Program-made: the position numbers and the translations under genes
Source of the DNA: Falsiroseomonas ponticola
Lineage (GTDB): Bacteria > Pseudomonadota > Alphaproteobacteria > Acetobacterales > Acetobacteraceae
Length of the DNA stretch: 64,000 nucleotides
Direction of reading: 5' to 3'
Assembly: GCF_016805305.1 (NCBI RefSeq)
Contig: NZ_JAERQN010000010.1
Coordinates: 1-64,000, forward strand
Part shown: positions 6,810 through 15,825 of the stretch, piece after piece
Layout of the letters: the number at the start of each line of letters is the position of its first letter
Numbering within the stretch: the first letter of the stretch is position 1
The notes under the pieces: model-generated
Seen by the model: the letters and a program-made list of their open reading frames with translations, nothing else
Told to the model about the DNA's origin: nothing
The model's database searches: none

Positions 6810-9715
6810 GCCAGGGCCCGGTCGAGCAGACGGATGGAGTGGAGCGCGTTCCGCCCCGCGAGGTCGCCGATCTGGTGGCGGCAGGAGGTGCCGTCGGCGA
6901 CGATGAAGGCCTGCGCGCTGGTCTTGCGGATATGCGGCAGCAGGGTGAGTTCCGCCATGGCCTTGGAGGCCGGGAGCTTCGCGGCTTCGTAGCCGAAGGC
7001 GCCGGCCATGCCGCAGCAGCTGGACGTGATGGGCGTGACCTTCAGGCCGGGGATGGCGGCCAGCAGGGCGACGGCGGGGGTGAAGGCATCGAAGGCCTTC
7101 TGGTGGCAGTGGCCGTGGATATGGGCCTCCGCGCCGATGGGCTTCAGTCGGAGCGGCGCTTTGGTGCGGGCCAGCCATTCGGAGACGAGGAAGGCGCGGG
7201 ATGCGAGCTTCGTCGTCGCCTCGCCGGGCAGCAGCGCGAGGAATTCGTCGCGCAAGGTCAGCAGGCAGGAGGGCTCGAGGCCGAGGACGGGGCTTTCGAA
7301 GGGGGACAGCGCCTCCACGGTGCGGCGCGCCTCCGCGCGGGCCTGGTCCACCATCCCCGCGGCCAGATACGTCCGGCCGTCGTCCAGCGGGCGCGTGCCG
7401 CGCGGCGGGCGGGCGACGGCGGGATCGGCGCCGGCGGCGCGCAGCACGCGGAGCGCGGCGCGGATGTTCTCGGGCTCGAAATAGCGGTTGAAGAGGTCGG
7501 GCAGCAGGATGACCTCGCCGGCCCGGCCATCCGGCGCGCGGCATTCCCAGTCATGGAAGGCGTCGAGCCGGAAGCGGGGCAGGGTGCGGCCGGCGGCGAG
7601 GCCAAGGAGCGCTTCCGACAGCTTCCGCCCGCCGGGGATGAGGTCCCGCGCATTGGCGAGGACCGGCACCATCGCGGCGAAGGGCGCCCAGCGGGGCATG
7701 GAGCCGATGAGGCGGTCGAGCAGCCGCGGGCCGTGCTGCGCGTTGCGGGCGGCGGCGGCCTCGATCTTCATCTTCGCCATGTCGACGCCGGTCGGGCATT
7801 CGCGCTTGCAGCCCTTGCAGCCCACGCAGAGTTCCATGGCGGCGGCGACATCGTCGGAGGCGAGGCCGCCGGGGAGCTGGCCGGTGAGGGCGAGCCGCAG
7901 CGTATTGGCGCGGCCGCGCGTCAGGTGCCTTTCGTCGCGCGTGGCGCGGTAGCTGGGGCACATGGTGCCGGCATCGAATTTCCGGCAGGTGCCGTTGTTG
8001 TTGCACATCTCCACCGCGCCCAGCAGGCCGCCCTGCGGGCCGGGCCAGGCGGACCAGTCCATGGCGGGGGTGATGGCGGCGGGGGTGTAGCCCTCGTGGT
8101 AGCGGAGCAGGGAACGGTCATCCATGCGGGGCGGATGGACGACGCGGTTGGGGTTCAGCAGGCCATGCGGCAGGGCGGGCGAGGCGGGGTCGAAGGCGTC
8201 CTTCACCGCTTCGAAGGCGCGGGCGATGCGGGGGCCGAACATGGGTTCGTTGAATTCGGAGCGGACGATGCCGTCGCCATGCTCGCCGGAATGGGAGCCC
8301 TTGTATTCGCGGACCAGCGCGAAGCATTCCTCCGCGATGGCGCGCATCTTCGTCACGTCCTCGCCGGACTTCATGTTCAGCACGGGGCGGACGTGGAGGC
8401 AGCCCACCGAGGCGTGGGCGTACCAGGTGCCCTTGGTGCCATATCGCTCGAAGACATCGTTCAGGCGCTCGGTGTAGTCGGCGAGGTCGTCGAGGCCGAC
8501 GGCGCAATCCTCGATGAAGGAGACCGGCTTTCCGTCGCCCTTCATCGACATCATGATGTTGAGGCCTGCCTCCCGCACCTCCGCCACCTTGGCCTGGAAG
8601 CCGGCATCGGTGACGCGCACGACCTGGCCGGGCAGGCCGAGGTCGCCCATCATCTCCTCCAGCCGGTCCAGCCCTTGCAGCAGCGTCGTGTCGTCATGGC
8701 CGTGGAACTCGACGATCAGCAGGCTGTCGGGCTCCCCGATCAGGATGCGGTCGATGGTGTCGCGGTAGATCGGGATGGAGCGGCCGAGGTCGATCATGGT
8801 GCGATCGACCAGCTCCACCGCCTCCGGATCCAGCGTGACCAGGTGCTTCGACGCCTCCATGGCGCGGCGGAAGCTCGGGAACTGGCAGATGCCGAGCACC
8901 TTGCGCGGCTTGATGGGCCAGAGCTTGAGGTCGAGCGCGGCGGAGAAGGCGAGCGTGCCCTCGCTGCCCACCAGCAGGCGGGCCAGCGAGCCGCGGCCAT
9001 GGGCGCGCGCATCGGGCGTCAGCGCATCGAGGTTGTAGCCGCCGACGCGGCGGAGCTGTTCGGGGAAGCGGGCGGCGATCTCCTCCGCCTCCCGCGCGCC
9101 GATGGCGCGCAGCTTCGCGATCAGGTCGCCGACGCTGCCGGGGATGTCGGGGCCGAGATTGTCCGGGATCTCCCCGAAGGTGAAGCGCGCGCCATCGGCC
9201 AGGATGGCGTCGATGGCGCGGACATTGTCGGCCATCAGCCCGTAGCGGATGGATTTCGAGCCGCAGGAATTGTTGCCCGCCATGCCGCCGATGGTGCAGC
9301 GCTGCCAAGTGGAGGGATCCACGGGGAAGAACTGCTTCGACGCCCTGAGCGCGTCGTTCAGCGCGCCGAGCGTGATGCCGGGCTGCACGCGGGCGGTGTC
9401 GCCCTCCACCGACAGCACGTTGCGCAGGTGCTTGGTGCAGTCGATGACCAGGGCGTGGTTCACCGTCTGGCCGCATTGGCTGGTGCCGCCGCCGCGGGGC
9501 AGCACGGCCACCCCTTCCTCCCGGCAGATCGCCATGGCGGCGGCGACGTCATCGATGCTGCGGGGCACCAGCACGCCCACGGGCTGCATCTGGTAGATGG
9601 AGGCATCCGTCGCATAGCGGCCGCGATCGCCGGCGGCGAAGAGGACCTCCCCCTCCACATGGCGGCGAAGGCGCGTGGCGAGCGTGCTGTCCTGAAGCCC
9701 GGTGATGGCGTTCAT
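6806..9715 (-). CDS. FAD- and 4Fe-4S-binding 2-hydroxyacid dehydrogenase (fused GlcD/GlcF type, YdiJ-like)
   Basis: A 969-residue fusion. Residues 25-260 form a PCMH-type FAD domain (PRGGGTSQCGQ, GGMAGNNSCGSKSIRYG), followed by the FAD-linked oxidase C-terminal domain to about 540. Then comes a ferredoxin-like region with CVGCKGCKRECPTGVD near 640, and two CCG-type half domains with HGHCHQK and SSCCGMAG near the C-terminus. This layout matches YdiJ and D-lactate/D-2-hydroxyglutarate dehydrogenases that pass electrons to the quinone pool from the inner membrane face. The substrate is not decidable from sequence. It overlaps the DUF924 start by 4 bases and is divergent from a serine-glyoxylate-type aminotransferase, which hints at glycolate or glyoxylate-linked chemistry. 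Confidence 0.88.
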   Translation of the reverse strand: MNAITGLQDSTLATRLRRHVEGEVLFAAGDRGRYATDASIYQMQPVGVLVPRSIDDVAAAMAICREEGVAVLPRGGGTSQCGQTVNHALVIDCTKHLRNVLSVEGDTARVQPGITLGALNDALRASKQFFPVDPSTWQRCTIGGMAGNNSCGSKSIRYGLMADNVRAIDAILADGARFTFGEIPDNLGPDIPGSVGDLIAKLRAIGAREAEEIAARFPEQLRRVGGYNLDALTPDARAHGRGSLARLLVGSEGTLAFSAALDLKLWPIKPRKVLGICQFPSFRRAMEASKHLVTLDPEAVELVDRTMIDLGRSIPIYRDTIDRILIGEPDSLLIVEFHGHDDTTLLQGLDRLEEMMGDLGLPGQVVRVTDAGFQAKVAEVREAGLNIMMSMKGDGKPVSFIEDCAVGLDDLADYTERLNDVFERYGTKGTWYAHASVGCLHVRPVLNMKSGEDVTKMRAIAEECFALVREYKGSHSGEHGDGIVRSEFNEPMFGPRIARAFEAVKDAFDPASPALPHGLLNPNRVVHPPRMDDRSLLRYHEGYTPAAITPAMDWSAWPGPQGGLLGAVEMCNNNGTCRKFDAGTMCPSYRATRDERHLTRGRANTLRLALTGQLPGGLASDDVAAAMELCVGCKGCKRECPTGVDMAKMKIEAAAARNAQHGPRLLDRLIGSMPRWAPFAAMVPVLANARDLIPGGRKLSEALLGLAAGRTLPRFRLDAFHDWECRAPDGRAGEVILLPDLFNRYFEPENIRAALRVLRAAGADPAVARPPRGTRPLDDGRTYLAAGMVDQARAEARRTVEALSPFESPVLGLEPSCLLTLRDEFLALLPGEATTKLASRAFLVSEWLARTKAPLRLKPIGAEAHIHGHCHQKAFDAFTPAVALLAAIPGLKVTPITSSCCGMAGAFGYEAAKLPASKAMAELTLLPHIRKTSAQAFIVADGTSCRHQIGDLAGRNALHSIRLLDRALA

Positions 9716-9773
9716 GCGGTGGCGATCCCTCTCTCCGGCAGGATGTAGCGCGACCCTGGCCGGAAATCCGATC

Positions 9774-9779
9774 TATAAT
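9774..9779 (+). promoter_or_regulatory. Candidate -10 box for the aminotransferase gene
   Basis: A consensus TATAAT hexamer lies 83 bases upstream of the aminotransferase start in an unusually AT-rich patch of the divergent intergenic region. No good -35 hexamer is seen 16-18 bases upstream, so this may be an activator-dependent promoter or chance. Confidence 0.35.
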
Positions 9780-9861
9780 GCTCATCAATCCGACAAGGGT
9801 TACTCATTGGCGGATGGCATGGAAGGGCGGTAGGGAGGGGGGAGAAGAGAGGGACCGCCCC

Positions 9862-11046
9862 ATGGCCTATTTCCAGTGCAAGCCCGATTCCCGCCGGCAT
9901 TTCCTGCACATCCCCGGGCCCTCCAACGTGCCGGACCGCGTGCTGCGGGCCATGGACAACCCCACCATGGACCATCGCGGCCCGGATTTCGGCGCCATGG
10001 GCAAGCAGCTTCTGGCGAAGGTGCGGAAGGTGTTCCAGACCGAGGGGCCGGTGGTGATCTACCCGGCTTCCGGCACCGGCGCCTGGGAAGCGGCGCTGGT
10101 CAATACCCTTTCCCCCGGCGACCGGGTGCTGATGTGCGAGACCGGCTGGTTCGCGCATCTCTGGAACGAGATGGCGGAGCGGCTGTCGATCCAGGCGGAC
10201 TTCATCAAGACGGATTGGCGCCGCGGCGCGGATGTGGAGCAGATCGCGGAGCGGCTCGCGGCCGACAAGGGCCACGCCATCAAGGCGGTCTGCGTCGTGC
10301 ACAACGAGACGAGCACGGGCTGCACGTCGCGCATCGATGAGGTGCGCAAGGCCATCGACGATGCGGGGCATCCGGCGCTGCTGCTGGTGGATACGATCAG
10401 CTCGCTGGGCTCCATGGACTACCGGCATGACGAATGGGGCGTGGATGTCACCGTCTCCGGCTCCCAGAAGGGGCTGATGCTGCCGCCGGGGCTGTCCTTC
10501 AACGCGATCAGCGCCAAGGCGATCAAGGCCAGCGAGACCGCGAAGCTGACGCGCAGCTTCTGGGACTGGAAGCCGATGCTGGCGGCGAACGCGACCGGCT
10601 ACTTCCCCTACACGCCCGCCACCAACATGCTCTACGCGCTCGACACCGCGCTCGACATGCTGCTGGAGGAAGGGCTGCAGAACGTCTTCGCGCGCCACGA
10701 CAAGGTGGCGGAGGCGACGCGGCGCTGCGTGCGGCATTGGGGCTTCGAGACGCAGTGCCAGGACCCCCGGCATTTCTCGAGTGTGCTGACGGCGGTGCGG
10801 CTGCCCGAAGGCCACAGCGCCAATGACCTGCGGGCGACGATCCTGCAAAAGTTCAACATGTCGCTCGGCAACGGGCTCGGCCAGCTGAACGACAAGGTGT
10901 TTCGCATCGGCCATCTCGGCGACATCAGCGAATTGCAGCTGGTCGGCGCGCTGGCGGGGGTGGAGATGGGGCTGCGCGCGGCCGGCATCCCGCACAAGGC
11001 GGGCGGGGTGCAGGTGGCGATGGAGTATCTCGGCGGCAACGCCTGA
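9862..11046 (+). CDS. Class V aminotransferase, serine-glyoxylate aminotransferase-like
   Basis: A 394-residue PLP enzyme from the start MAYFQCKPDSRRHF, preceded by a purine-rich ribosome site; an upstream in-frame ATG at 9778 is unlikely. The fold-type I class V signature is seen: LHIPGPSNVPDRVL, MDHRGPDF, SGTGAWEAAL, LLVDTISSLGSMDY and the PLP lysine in SGSQKGLMLPPG. Closest known function is serine-glyoxylate (or alanine-glyoxylate) transaminase, making glycine and hydroxypyruvate in the serine cycle or photorespiration-like salvage. It is divergent from the FAD/Fe-S hydroxyacid dehydrogenase, which could supply glyoxylate. It is followed by a hairpin terminator. Confidence 0.88.
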   Translation: MAYFQCKPDSRRHFLHIPGPSNVPDRVLRAMDNPTMDHRGPDFGAMGKQLLAKVRKVFQTEGPVVIYPASGTGAWEAALVNTLSPGDRVLMCETGWFAHLWNEMAERLSIQADFIKTDWRRGADVEQIAERLAADKGHAIKAVCVVHNETSTGCTSRIDEVRKAIDDAGHPALLLVDTISSLGSMDYRHDEWGVDVTVSGSQKGLMLPPGLSFNAISAKAIKASETAKLTRSFWDWKPMLAANATGYFPYTPATNMLYALDTALDMLLEEGLQNVFARHDKVAEATRRCVRHWGFETQCQDPRHFSSVLTAVRLPEGHSANDLRATILQKFNMSLGNGLGQLNDKVFRIGHLGDISELQLVGALAGVEMGLRAAGIPHKAGGVQVAMEYLGGNA

Positions 11047-11070
11047 GCGGGCGCGGCCTGGGGCGCCCCT

Positions 11071-11091
11071 CCTCCCCCCGATGGGGGGAGG
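11071..11091. terminator. Bidirectional hairpin between convergent genes
   Basis: Arms cctcccccc (11071-11079) and ggggggagg (11083-11091) with loop gat lie exactly between the stop of the aminotransferase (plus) and the stop of the methyltransferase (minus), so the hairpin can serve both transcripts. It belongs to the same C-rich/G-rich hairpin type seen elsewhere in the window. Confidence 0.6.
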
Positions 11092-11094
11092 GGG

Positions 11095-11940
11095 CTACCG
11101 GCGCTGCGCGACCAGCACGGCCTGGAAGAACTGGCCGGGTTCATCGAGATATTCGGTGACGGTGAACCATTCCGACCAGTGGCGGTCGATGAAGGCGGGC
11201 GGCACCACCGCATCGCCATAGAGGGCGCCGTCGAAATCGCCGGTGCCGCCGCTCGGCATGAAGGCGATCTCGCCCTGGTCGAAGCGCTGGCGCAGCAGCG
11301 GGATGCGGGGGGCGTGGCGGCGCAGGTCGCCTTCCCAGCCCGTGGCGTCCACCGGCAGCGCCTCCACGAAATCCAGGAAGCGGCGCGGTTCCAGCGTCAG
11401 CACGAAGATGCCGCCCGGGCGCAGGACGCGGGCGATCTCCGCCACCCAGTGCCGGTGCGGCTTCTCCGGCAGGTGGGTGAAGACGGAATAGGCCATGACG
11501 ATGTCCATCGAGGCATCGGCATAGGGCAGCCGGCCCCAATGGTAGAGCCGGTCGAGGTTGCCGGGCACGCCGAGGCTGCGGCAGAGGTCCAGCGCCGGCG
11601 GCCAGATGTCGCAGCCATGCAGCGCGGCGGCGCCGACATCCTTCCAGAAGAAGCGCAGGTAGCGCCCCCAGCCGCAGCCGAAATCGAGGAAGTTCGTGCC
11701 ATGCGCCAGCGGCCTGCCGAGCGCCGCGGCGCGGTCCTTCAGCAGGGTGTAGAAGCTGAAGGCCTCATGCAGCGTGGCGGCGCCATCGGCGCCGACGAAG
11801 CTGCGCTGCGTCTCGGGATCGGGGAAGGCGGGGAAGGTGGTGCCGGCGACGTCGCGGGACACCACGCTTTTCAGCAGCAGGTCGAGCCACGCGCGATCAT
11901 CCAGCGCGCGGATCGCGGGCGGCAGGTCTTGGTCGGACAA
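11095..11940 (-). CDS. Class I SAM-dependent methyltransferase
   Basis: Motif I of the Rossmann methyltransferase fold reads FLDFGCGWGRY, followed by LHGCDIW (acidic end of strand 2), MDIVMAYSVFTHLPE and a post-I motif LRPGGIFVLTLEP. It resembles type 11/25 small-molecule or sugar methyltransferases; the substrate is unknown. I chose a TTG start at 11940 (LSDQDLPPAIRAL), because a TATAAC box lies in the upstream extension and the 39 residues added by the ATG at 12057 look non-coding. That ATG remains possible. The gene is divergent from the GST gene and convergent with the aminotransferase. Confidence 0.78.
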   Translation of the reverse strand: MSDQDLPPAIRALDDRAWLDLLLKSVVSRDVAGTTFPAFPDPETQRSFVGADGAATLHEAFSFYTLLKDRAAALGRPLAHGTNFLDFGCGWGRYLRFFWKDVGAAALHGCDIWPPALDLCRSLGVPGNLDRLYHWGRLPYADASMDIVMAYSVFTHLPEKPHRHWVAEIARVLRPGGIFVLTLEPRRFLDFVEALPVDATGWEGDLRRHAPRIPLLRQRFDQGEIAFMPSGGTGDFDGALYGDAVVPPAFIDRHWSEWFTVTEYLDEPGQFFQAVLVAQRR

Positions 11941-12109
11941 GGAGGGGAGCCCCGGTATTGATCGTGCGGCGTTATAGCGCGGCCCTCCGACGATCGGGCA
12001 ACGGGAAAGCGGCGCCAGGCCTGCCCTGATGGGAGGGCCGGGCCGCGGCCTTGCCACCGCGCCGGGGGCGGATCAACGTCTCGTTTGGGGAACCGGAGGA
12101 GACGCCGCG

Positions 12110-12820
12110 ATGCGCGGAGCCGTGCCGATCGAGGTCTGGACCTGGCCGACGCCGAATGGCCACAAGGTGCATATCGCGCTGGAGGAACTCGGCCTGCCCT
12201 ACACCGTGGTGCCGGTGAACATCGGGGCCGGGGAGCAGTTCCGGCCCGACTTCCTGGCCATCACGCCCAACCACCGCATCCCCGCCATCGTCGATCCCGA
12301 TGGGCCGGGCGGGCAGCGCATCGCGCTGTTCGAATCGGGCGCCATCCTGATGTACCTGGCGGAGAAGGCGGGAAGGCTGATCCCGGCCGATCCGGCGGGG
12401 CGCTACGCCTGCCTGCAATGGCTGATGTTCCAGATGGGCGGGGTCGGCCCGATGTTCGGGCAGTACGGGCATTTCCATGCCTATGCGCCGGAACAGATCC
12501 CCTACGCCAAGGACCGCTACGCGAAGGAAGTGGGCCGCCTGCACCGGGTGCTGGAAAAGCGGCTGGGGGAGGCCGAATACCTGGCGGGCGCCGCGTATTC
12601 GATCGCGGACATCGCGACCTTCCCCTGGATCCGCAACCCCGCGCGGCGGAACATCGACCTGGCGGAGTTCCCCGCCGTGAAGCGGTGGCACGACGCCATC
12701 GCGGCCCGGCCCGCGGTGATGCGGGGCGTGGAGGTGCTGGCGGCGAACCAGCGCACCGGCGCCATGACGGACCAGGAACGCGAAGTGCTGTTCGGCAACA
12801 CCCAGTTCAAGGCGCGCTGA
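12110..12820 (+). CDS. Glutathione S-transferase family protein (YghU/YfcG-like)
   Basis: A 236-residue protein from the start MRGAVPIEVW with ribosome site GGAGGA 9 bases upstream. The N-terminal thioredoxin-like domain has TPNGHKVHIALEEL, NHRIPAIVD and the glutathione-binding FESGAIL. The C-terminal helical domain has YLAGAAYSIADIATFPW, the GST N-capping box. The TPN motif places it with nu-class (YghU/YfcG) enzymes, which have glutathione-disulfide reductase or organic-peroxide activity. The next gene starts 2 bases after its stop, so they form an operon. Confidence 0.9.
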   Translation: MRGAVPIEVWTWPTPNGHKVHIALEELGLPYTVVPVNIGAGEQFRPDFLAITPNHRIPAIVDPDGPGGQRIALFESGAILMYLAEKAGRLIPADPAGRYACLQWLMFQMGGVGPMFGQYGHFHAYAPEQIPYAKDRYAKEVGRLHRVLEKRLGEAEYLAGAAYSIADIATFPWIRNPARRNIDLAEFPAVKRWHDAIAARPAVMRGVEVLAANQRTGAMTDQEREVLFGNTQFKAR

Positions 12821-12822
12821 CC

Positions 12823-13467
12823 ATGGCGGAAATCGACCACATCGTCATCGGCGCGCGGACGCTGGAGGAGGGGGCGGCCTGGGTGGAGGCGCATCTCGGC
12901 GCCCGGCCGCAGCCCGGCGGGCGGCATGAGGGGATCGGCACCCATAACCTCGTCATGGGCCTCGGCCCCGATTGCTACCTGGAGGTGATCGCGGCCGATC
13001 CCGACCAGCCGGCGCCGCCCCAGGGCCGGCCCTTCGACCTGGATGACCCGGCCGTGGCGCTGATGCTGGAAGCGGGGCCGAATCTGATCGGCTGGGTGGC
13101 CCGCACGCCGGCGCTGGAGGCGGTGGCGGCGCGGCTCGGCCCCGCCGTGGCCGGGGAGGTGCGGGCCTGGAAGCGGGGCACGCTGTCCTGGCGCATGGCG
13201 ATGCCGCCGCAGCGGCAGGACATGCGCAACCTCATCCCCTCCCTCATCCAATGGGATGACGGGCAGGGTGCGGCGCCGCGCCTGGCCGATTCGGGCTGCC
13301 GGCTGGTGGCGCTGGAGGCCGAGCACCCGGATGTGGATTCGGTGCGCCAGGCGCTGTCCGTGCGCGGGCTGGCGGAGGCGGTGGCGGTGCGGCGCAGCCC
13401 GCATCCGCGCCTGGTCGCGCGGATGCGGCGGGCGGATGGCACGGACGCGACCCTCGCCAGCGGTTGA
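12823..13467 (+). CDS. Glyoxalase-like (VOC fold) domain protein
   Basis: A 214-residue protein starting MAEIDHIVIGARTLEEG, 2 bases after the GST stop. Early features are DHIVIGARTLEEGAAWVEAHLG and GTHNLVMGLGPDCYLEVIA, typical of the Glyoxalase_3 type (VOC superfamily), with His6 and Glu in YLEV as likely metal ligands. No specific reaction can be given. Coupling to a GST gene suggests detoxification of an electrophile or glutathione adduct, which is inference only. It is convergent with the PmtA-like gene. Confidence 0.85.
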   Translation: MAEIDHIVIGARTLEEGAAWVEAHLGARPQPGGRHEGIGTHNLVMGLGPDCYLEVIAADPDQPAPPQGRPFDLDDPAVALMLEAGPNLIGWVARTPALEAVAARLGPAVAGEVRAWKRGTLSWRMAMPPQRQDMRNLIPSLIQWDDGQGAAPRLADSGCRLVALEAEHPDVDSVRQALSVRGLAEAVAVRRSPHPRLVARMRRADGTDATLASG

Positions 13468-13542
13468 GGGGCGCGCCCCGGGACGCAAGGCAGGGTGGCG
13501 GCGGTGCCTTATTCCGCCCGTCGGGCGTTGCGGGACGGCGCG

Positions 13543-14139
13543 CTAGCGGGCAGGCTGGTAGTGCCAGACGCTGGCCGGCGGGAAGTTCAGGGGGGTCCAG
13601 GCCTTCCGCTTCGCGTCCAGGCCCAGGTCGCGCCATGGCAGCGGCGAGGTGATGCAGTAGGTGTACAGAAGGAAGCCCTTGCCCGGGGCCACGGCCTCGA
13701 CCGCCGCGACGAATCGGCGCTGCTGCTCGACCGGCAGCAGCACGAGGGGGATGCCGCAGATGGCGGTGCCCACCTTGCCGTGCAGCCGCGCGGGCAGGGC
13801 ATCGGCCAGTTCGAAGGCATCGCCCTGGATGACCGTGACGCCGGGCAGGACCCGTCGTAGATGGTGTGCCATGTCGGGCACGATCTCCACCACCACCAGC
13901 TTCTCCGCCGGCACGCCGGCGGCGAGCAGCGCGCGGCTGATCACGCCGGTGCCGGCGCCGAGCTCGACCACGACCTCATCCTCCTGCCGCCGCACCAGCG
14001 CCGCGATCCTGCGGCAGAGGGCGGGGGAGGAGGGGATGATGGAACCCATCTGCAGCGGATTGGCGAGCCAGCGCCTGAAGAAGAGGGCGGCGTTGGCGAC
14101 CTCGGCATGGGCGCGGCCGCCGGTGGTGGTGTCAGCCAT
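13543..14139 (-). CDS. Phospholipid N-methyltransferase PmtA-like
   Basis: A 198-residue class I methyltransferase. After an N-terminal amphipathic stretch (LFFRRWLANPLQMGSIIPSSP) comes motif I VVELGAGTGVIS, then VVEIVPD, VIQGDAFEL and a proline-rich C-terminal part (NFPPASVWHY). The MGSIIPSSP and VELGAGTG combination is typical of Rhodobacter-type PmtA, which methylates phosphatidylethanolamine to phosphatidylcholine at the inner membrane. It also resembles KsgA-like rRNA methyltransferases, but the length and N-terminus favour PmtA. A strong ribosome site (AAGGGG) precedes the start. It is divergent from pleD. Confidence 0.8.
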   Translation of the reverse strand: MADTTTGGRAHAEVANAALFFRRWLANPLQMGSIIPSSPALCRRIAALVRRQEDEVVVELGAGTGVISRALLAAGVPAEKLVVVEIVPDMAHHLRRVLPGVTVIQGDAFELADALPARLHGKVGTAICGIPLVLLPVEQQRRFVAAVEAVAPGKGFLLYTYCITSPLPWRDLGLDAKRKAWTPLNFPPASVWHYQPAR

Positions 14140-14255
14140 GATTTTCCCCTTGACAGATTTATGACGATGTGCATCGCGGTTACCATCGTCGGTCTATCCC
14201 GATTCGCCGCCGGCCGCCAGCCGGGCGCCACGGGCCCGCGCGGGATGCCGGGCCG

Positions 14256-15656
14256 ATGACGGCGCGAATCCTCGTCGTCGATGACATCGCGGCCAATCTC
14301 CGGCTGCTCGAAGCCAAGCTGCTGAACGAGTATTACGAGGTGCAGCTCGCCTCCTCCGGGCCGGAGGCGCTGGCGACGGTGCAGCGCTGGATGCCGGACG
14401 TCGTGCTGCTGGACGTCATGATGCCGGGGATGGATGGGTATGAGGTCTGCCGGCGGCTGAAGGCGCAGCCGGGCACGGCGCATATCCCCGTGGTGATGAT
14501 CACGGCGCTGACCGATCCGGTGGAGCGGGTGCGCGGCCTGGAAGCGGGCGCGGATGACTTCCTCTCCAAGCCGGTGGACGATGCGACGCTCTTCGCGCGG
14601 CTGCGCGCGTTGCTGCGCATGAAGCAGGTGCTGGATGCCTGGCGCCTGCGGGCGGAGACGGCGCGCGACCTGGGGTTCGAGCCGCCGCCCGGCCCTTCGC
14701 CCAATGTCGCCGGCGCGCGCGCGCTGATCGTCAACGAGGATTTCGACGAGGCCGATGCGCTGACCCGCGTGCTGGCGGCGGATGGCATCGATGTCGCCCA
14801 TTGCTCCGACAGCGGGGAGAGCTGGGATATCCTGATGGATGGCCAGCATGACGTGGTGCTGCTGAGCCTGTCGCTGGATGGCGGCGATGCGCTGCGCCTG
14901 GCGTCGCGCCTGCGCGCCCAGGCGGCGACGCGCGACCTGCCGGTGCTGCTGGTGGCGGATACGGGGCAGAAGGGCCTGGTGCTGCGGGGCTTCGACCTCG
15001 GTGCCAACGACCATGTGCTGCGGCCGGTGGACCCCAATGAGCTGCGGGCGCGGGTGCGCAACCAGATCCGGCGCAAGCGCTACCAGGAAAGGCTGCGCGC
15101 GGACCTCGATCGCAGCCTGGAGATGGCGGTGACGGACCCGCTGACGGGGCTGCGCAACCGCCGCTATGTCCGCCGCCACCTGGAAGGCGTGCTGCGCAAT
15201 TCCGGCGCGGCCTGCCTGCTGATCGACGTGGACCGCTTCAAGTCGGTGAACGACACCTATGGCCACGCCGCCGGCGACGTGGTGCTGCGGGAGGTGGCGG
15301 AGCGCGTGCGCGGGCATCTGCGCGCCGCCGACGTGATCGCGCGCTATGGCGGGGAGGAGTTCCTCATCGTCATGTCCGGCGCCACGACCGAGGACGGGAT
15401 GCTGGTGGCGGAGCGGCTGCGCGCCGCGATCGCCAATGTGCCGATGGTGGCGGAGGGGCAGGCGCTGAAGGTCACGGCCAGCATCGGCGTGGCCTCCGGC
15501 GGGATCGGCGCGCAGTCCGACGATGTGGTGAGCGCGGCCGATGCGGCGCTGTACCGCGCCAAGAACAACGGGCGGGACCGGGTCGAGCCGGCGGTGGAGG
15601 AGGATTGGCCGCCGAGCGCGGATCGGGGGACGCCGGCGGCGCGGCAGGCGCGGTAG
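14256..15656 (+). CDS. pleD: PleD-type diguanylate cyclase response regulator (REC-REC-GGDEF)
   Basis: A 466-residue protein from the start MTARILVVDDIAAN. REC1 (1-120) has the acidic pocket DD9-10 and phosphoacceptor Asp53 in LLDVMMPGMDG, the same position as in Caulobacter PleD. REC2 (about 150-275) lacks an acceptor aspartate (LLSLSLDG), as expected of the PleD adaptor domain. The GGDEF domain (300-460) has TDPLTGLRNRR, active site RYGGEEF and an upstream RAAD, the inhibitory I-site at the correct five-residue spacing. It makes c-di-GMP on phosphorylation with product inhibition, controlling the motile-to-sessile switch. It opens the conserved block pleD - rpmG. Confidence 0.95.
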   Translation: MTARILVVDDIAANLRLLEAKLLNEYYEVQLASSGPEALATVQRWMPDVVLLDVMMPGMDGYEVCRRLKAQPGTAHIPVVMITALTDPVERVRGLEAGADDFLSKPVDDATLFARLRALLRMKQVLDAWRLRAETARDLGFEPPPGPSPNVAGARALIVNEDFDEADALTRVLAADGIDVAHCSDSGESWDILMDGQHDVVLLSLSLDGGDALRLASRLRAQAATRDLPVLLVADTGQKGLVLRGFDLGANDHVLRPVDPNELRARVRNQIRRKRYQERLRADLDRSLEMAVTDPLTGLRNRRYVRRHLEGVLRNSGAACLLIDVDRFKSVNDTYGHAAGDVVLREVAERVRGHLRAADVIARYGGEEFLIVMSGATTEDGMLVAERLRAAIANVPMVAEGQALKVTASIGVASGGIGAQSDDVVSAADAALYRAKNNGRDRVEPAVEEDWPPSADRGTPAARQAR

Positions 15657-15699
15657 GGCGGCTGGCGACGCCTCGTGTGGCGCTGCCCCCCTCATCCGA

Positions 15700-15724
15700 C
15701 CCTCTCCCCCTTGGGGGGTGAGGG
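15700..15724. terminator. Hairpin after pleD
   Basis: Arms ccctctcccc and ggggtgaggg pair with one mismatch across a short loop, 44 bases after the pleD stop and in the convergent gap with rpmG. It belongs to the same C-rich/G-rich class as the hairpins at 3042, 11071, 36928 and 48965. Confidence 0.5.
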
Positions 15725-15748
15725 CTTCACCAGATCGCAAACGACGAA

Positions 15749-15781
15749 AACCGCGCCGGACCCCCTGGGTTCGGCGCGGTT
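15749..15781 (-). terminator. Rho-independent terminator of rpmG
   Basis: Arms aaccgcgccg (15749-15758) and cggcgcggtt (15772-15781) form a perfect 10-bp stem. Read on the minus strand the second arm is followed by TTTTCG, giving a short U run. It lies 45 bases downstream of the rpmG stop. Confidence 0.75.
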
Positions 15782-15825
15782 CGCGTTGGATCAGGCGGTC
15801 GCGCGGCGCGGGGCCGCGCGCGGGA

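Noticed and set aside
6839..9748. 969-codon open frame on the plus strand opposite the FAD/Fe-S dehydrogenase
   Set aside because: It mirrors the real gene almost end to end, has a Gly/His/Asp/Arg-rich composition typical of antisense frames at high GC, and shows no domain.
14150..14155. TTGACA hexamer between the PmtA-like gene and pleD
   Set aside because: No acceptable -10 box at 15-19 bases on the plus strand, so it is not listed as a promoter.
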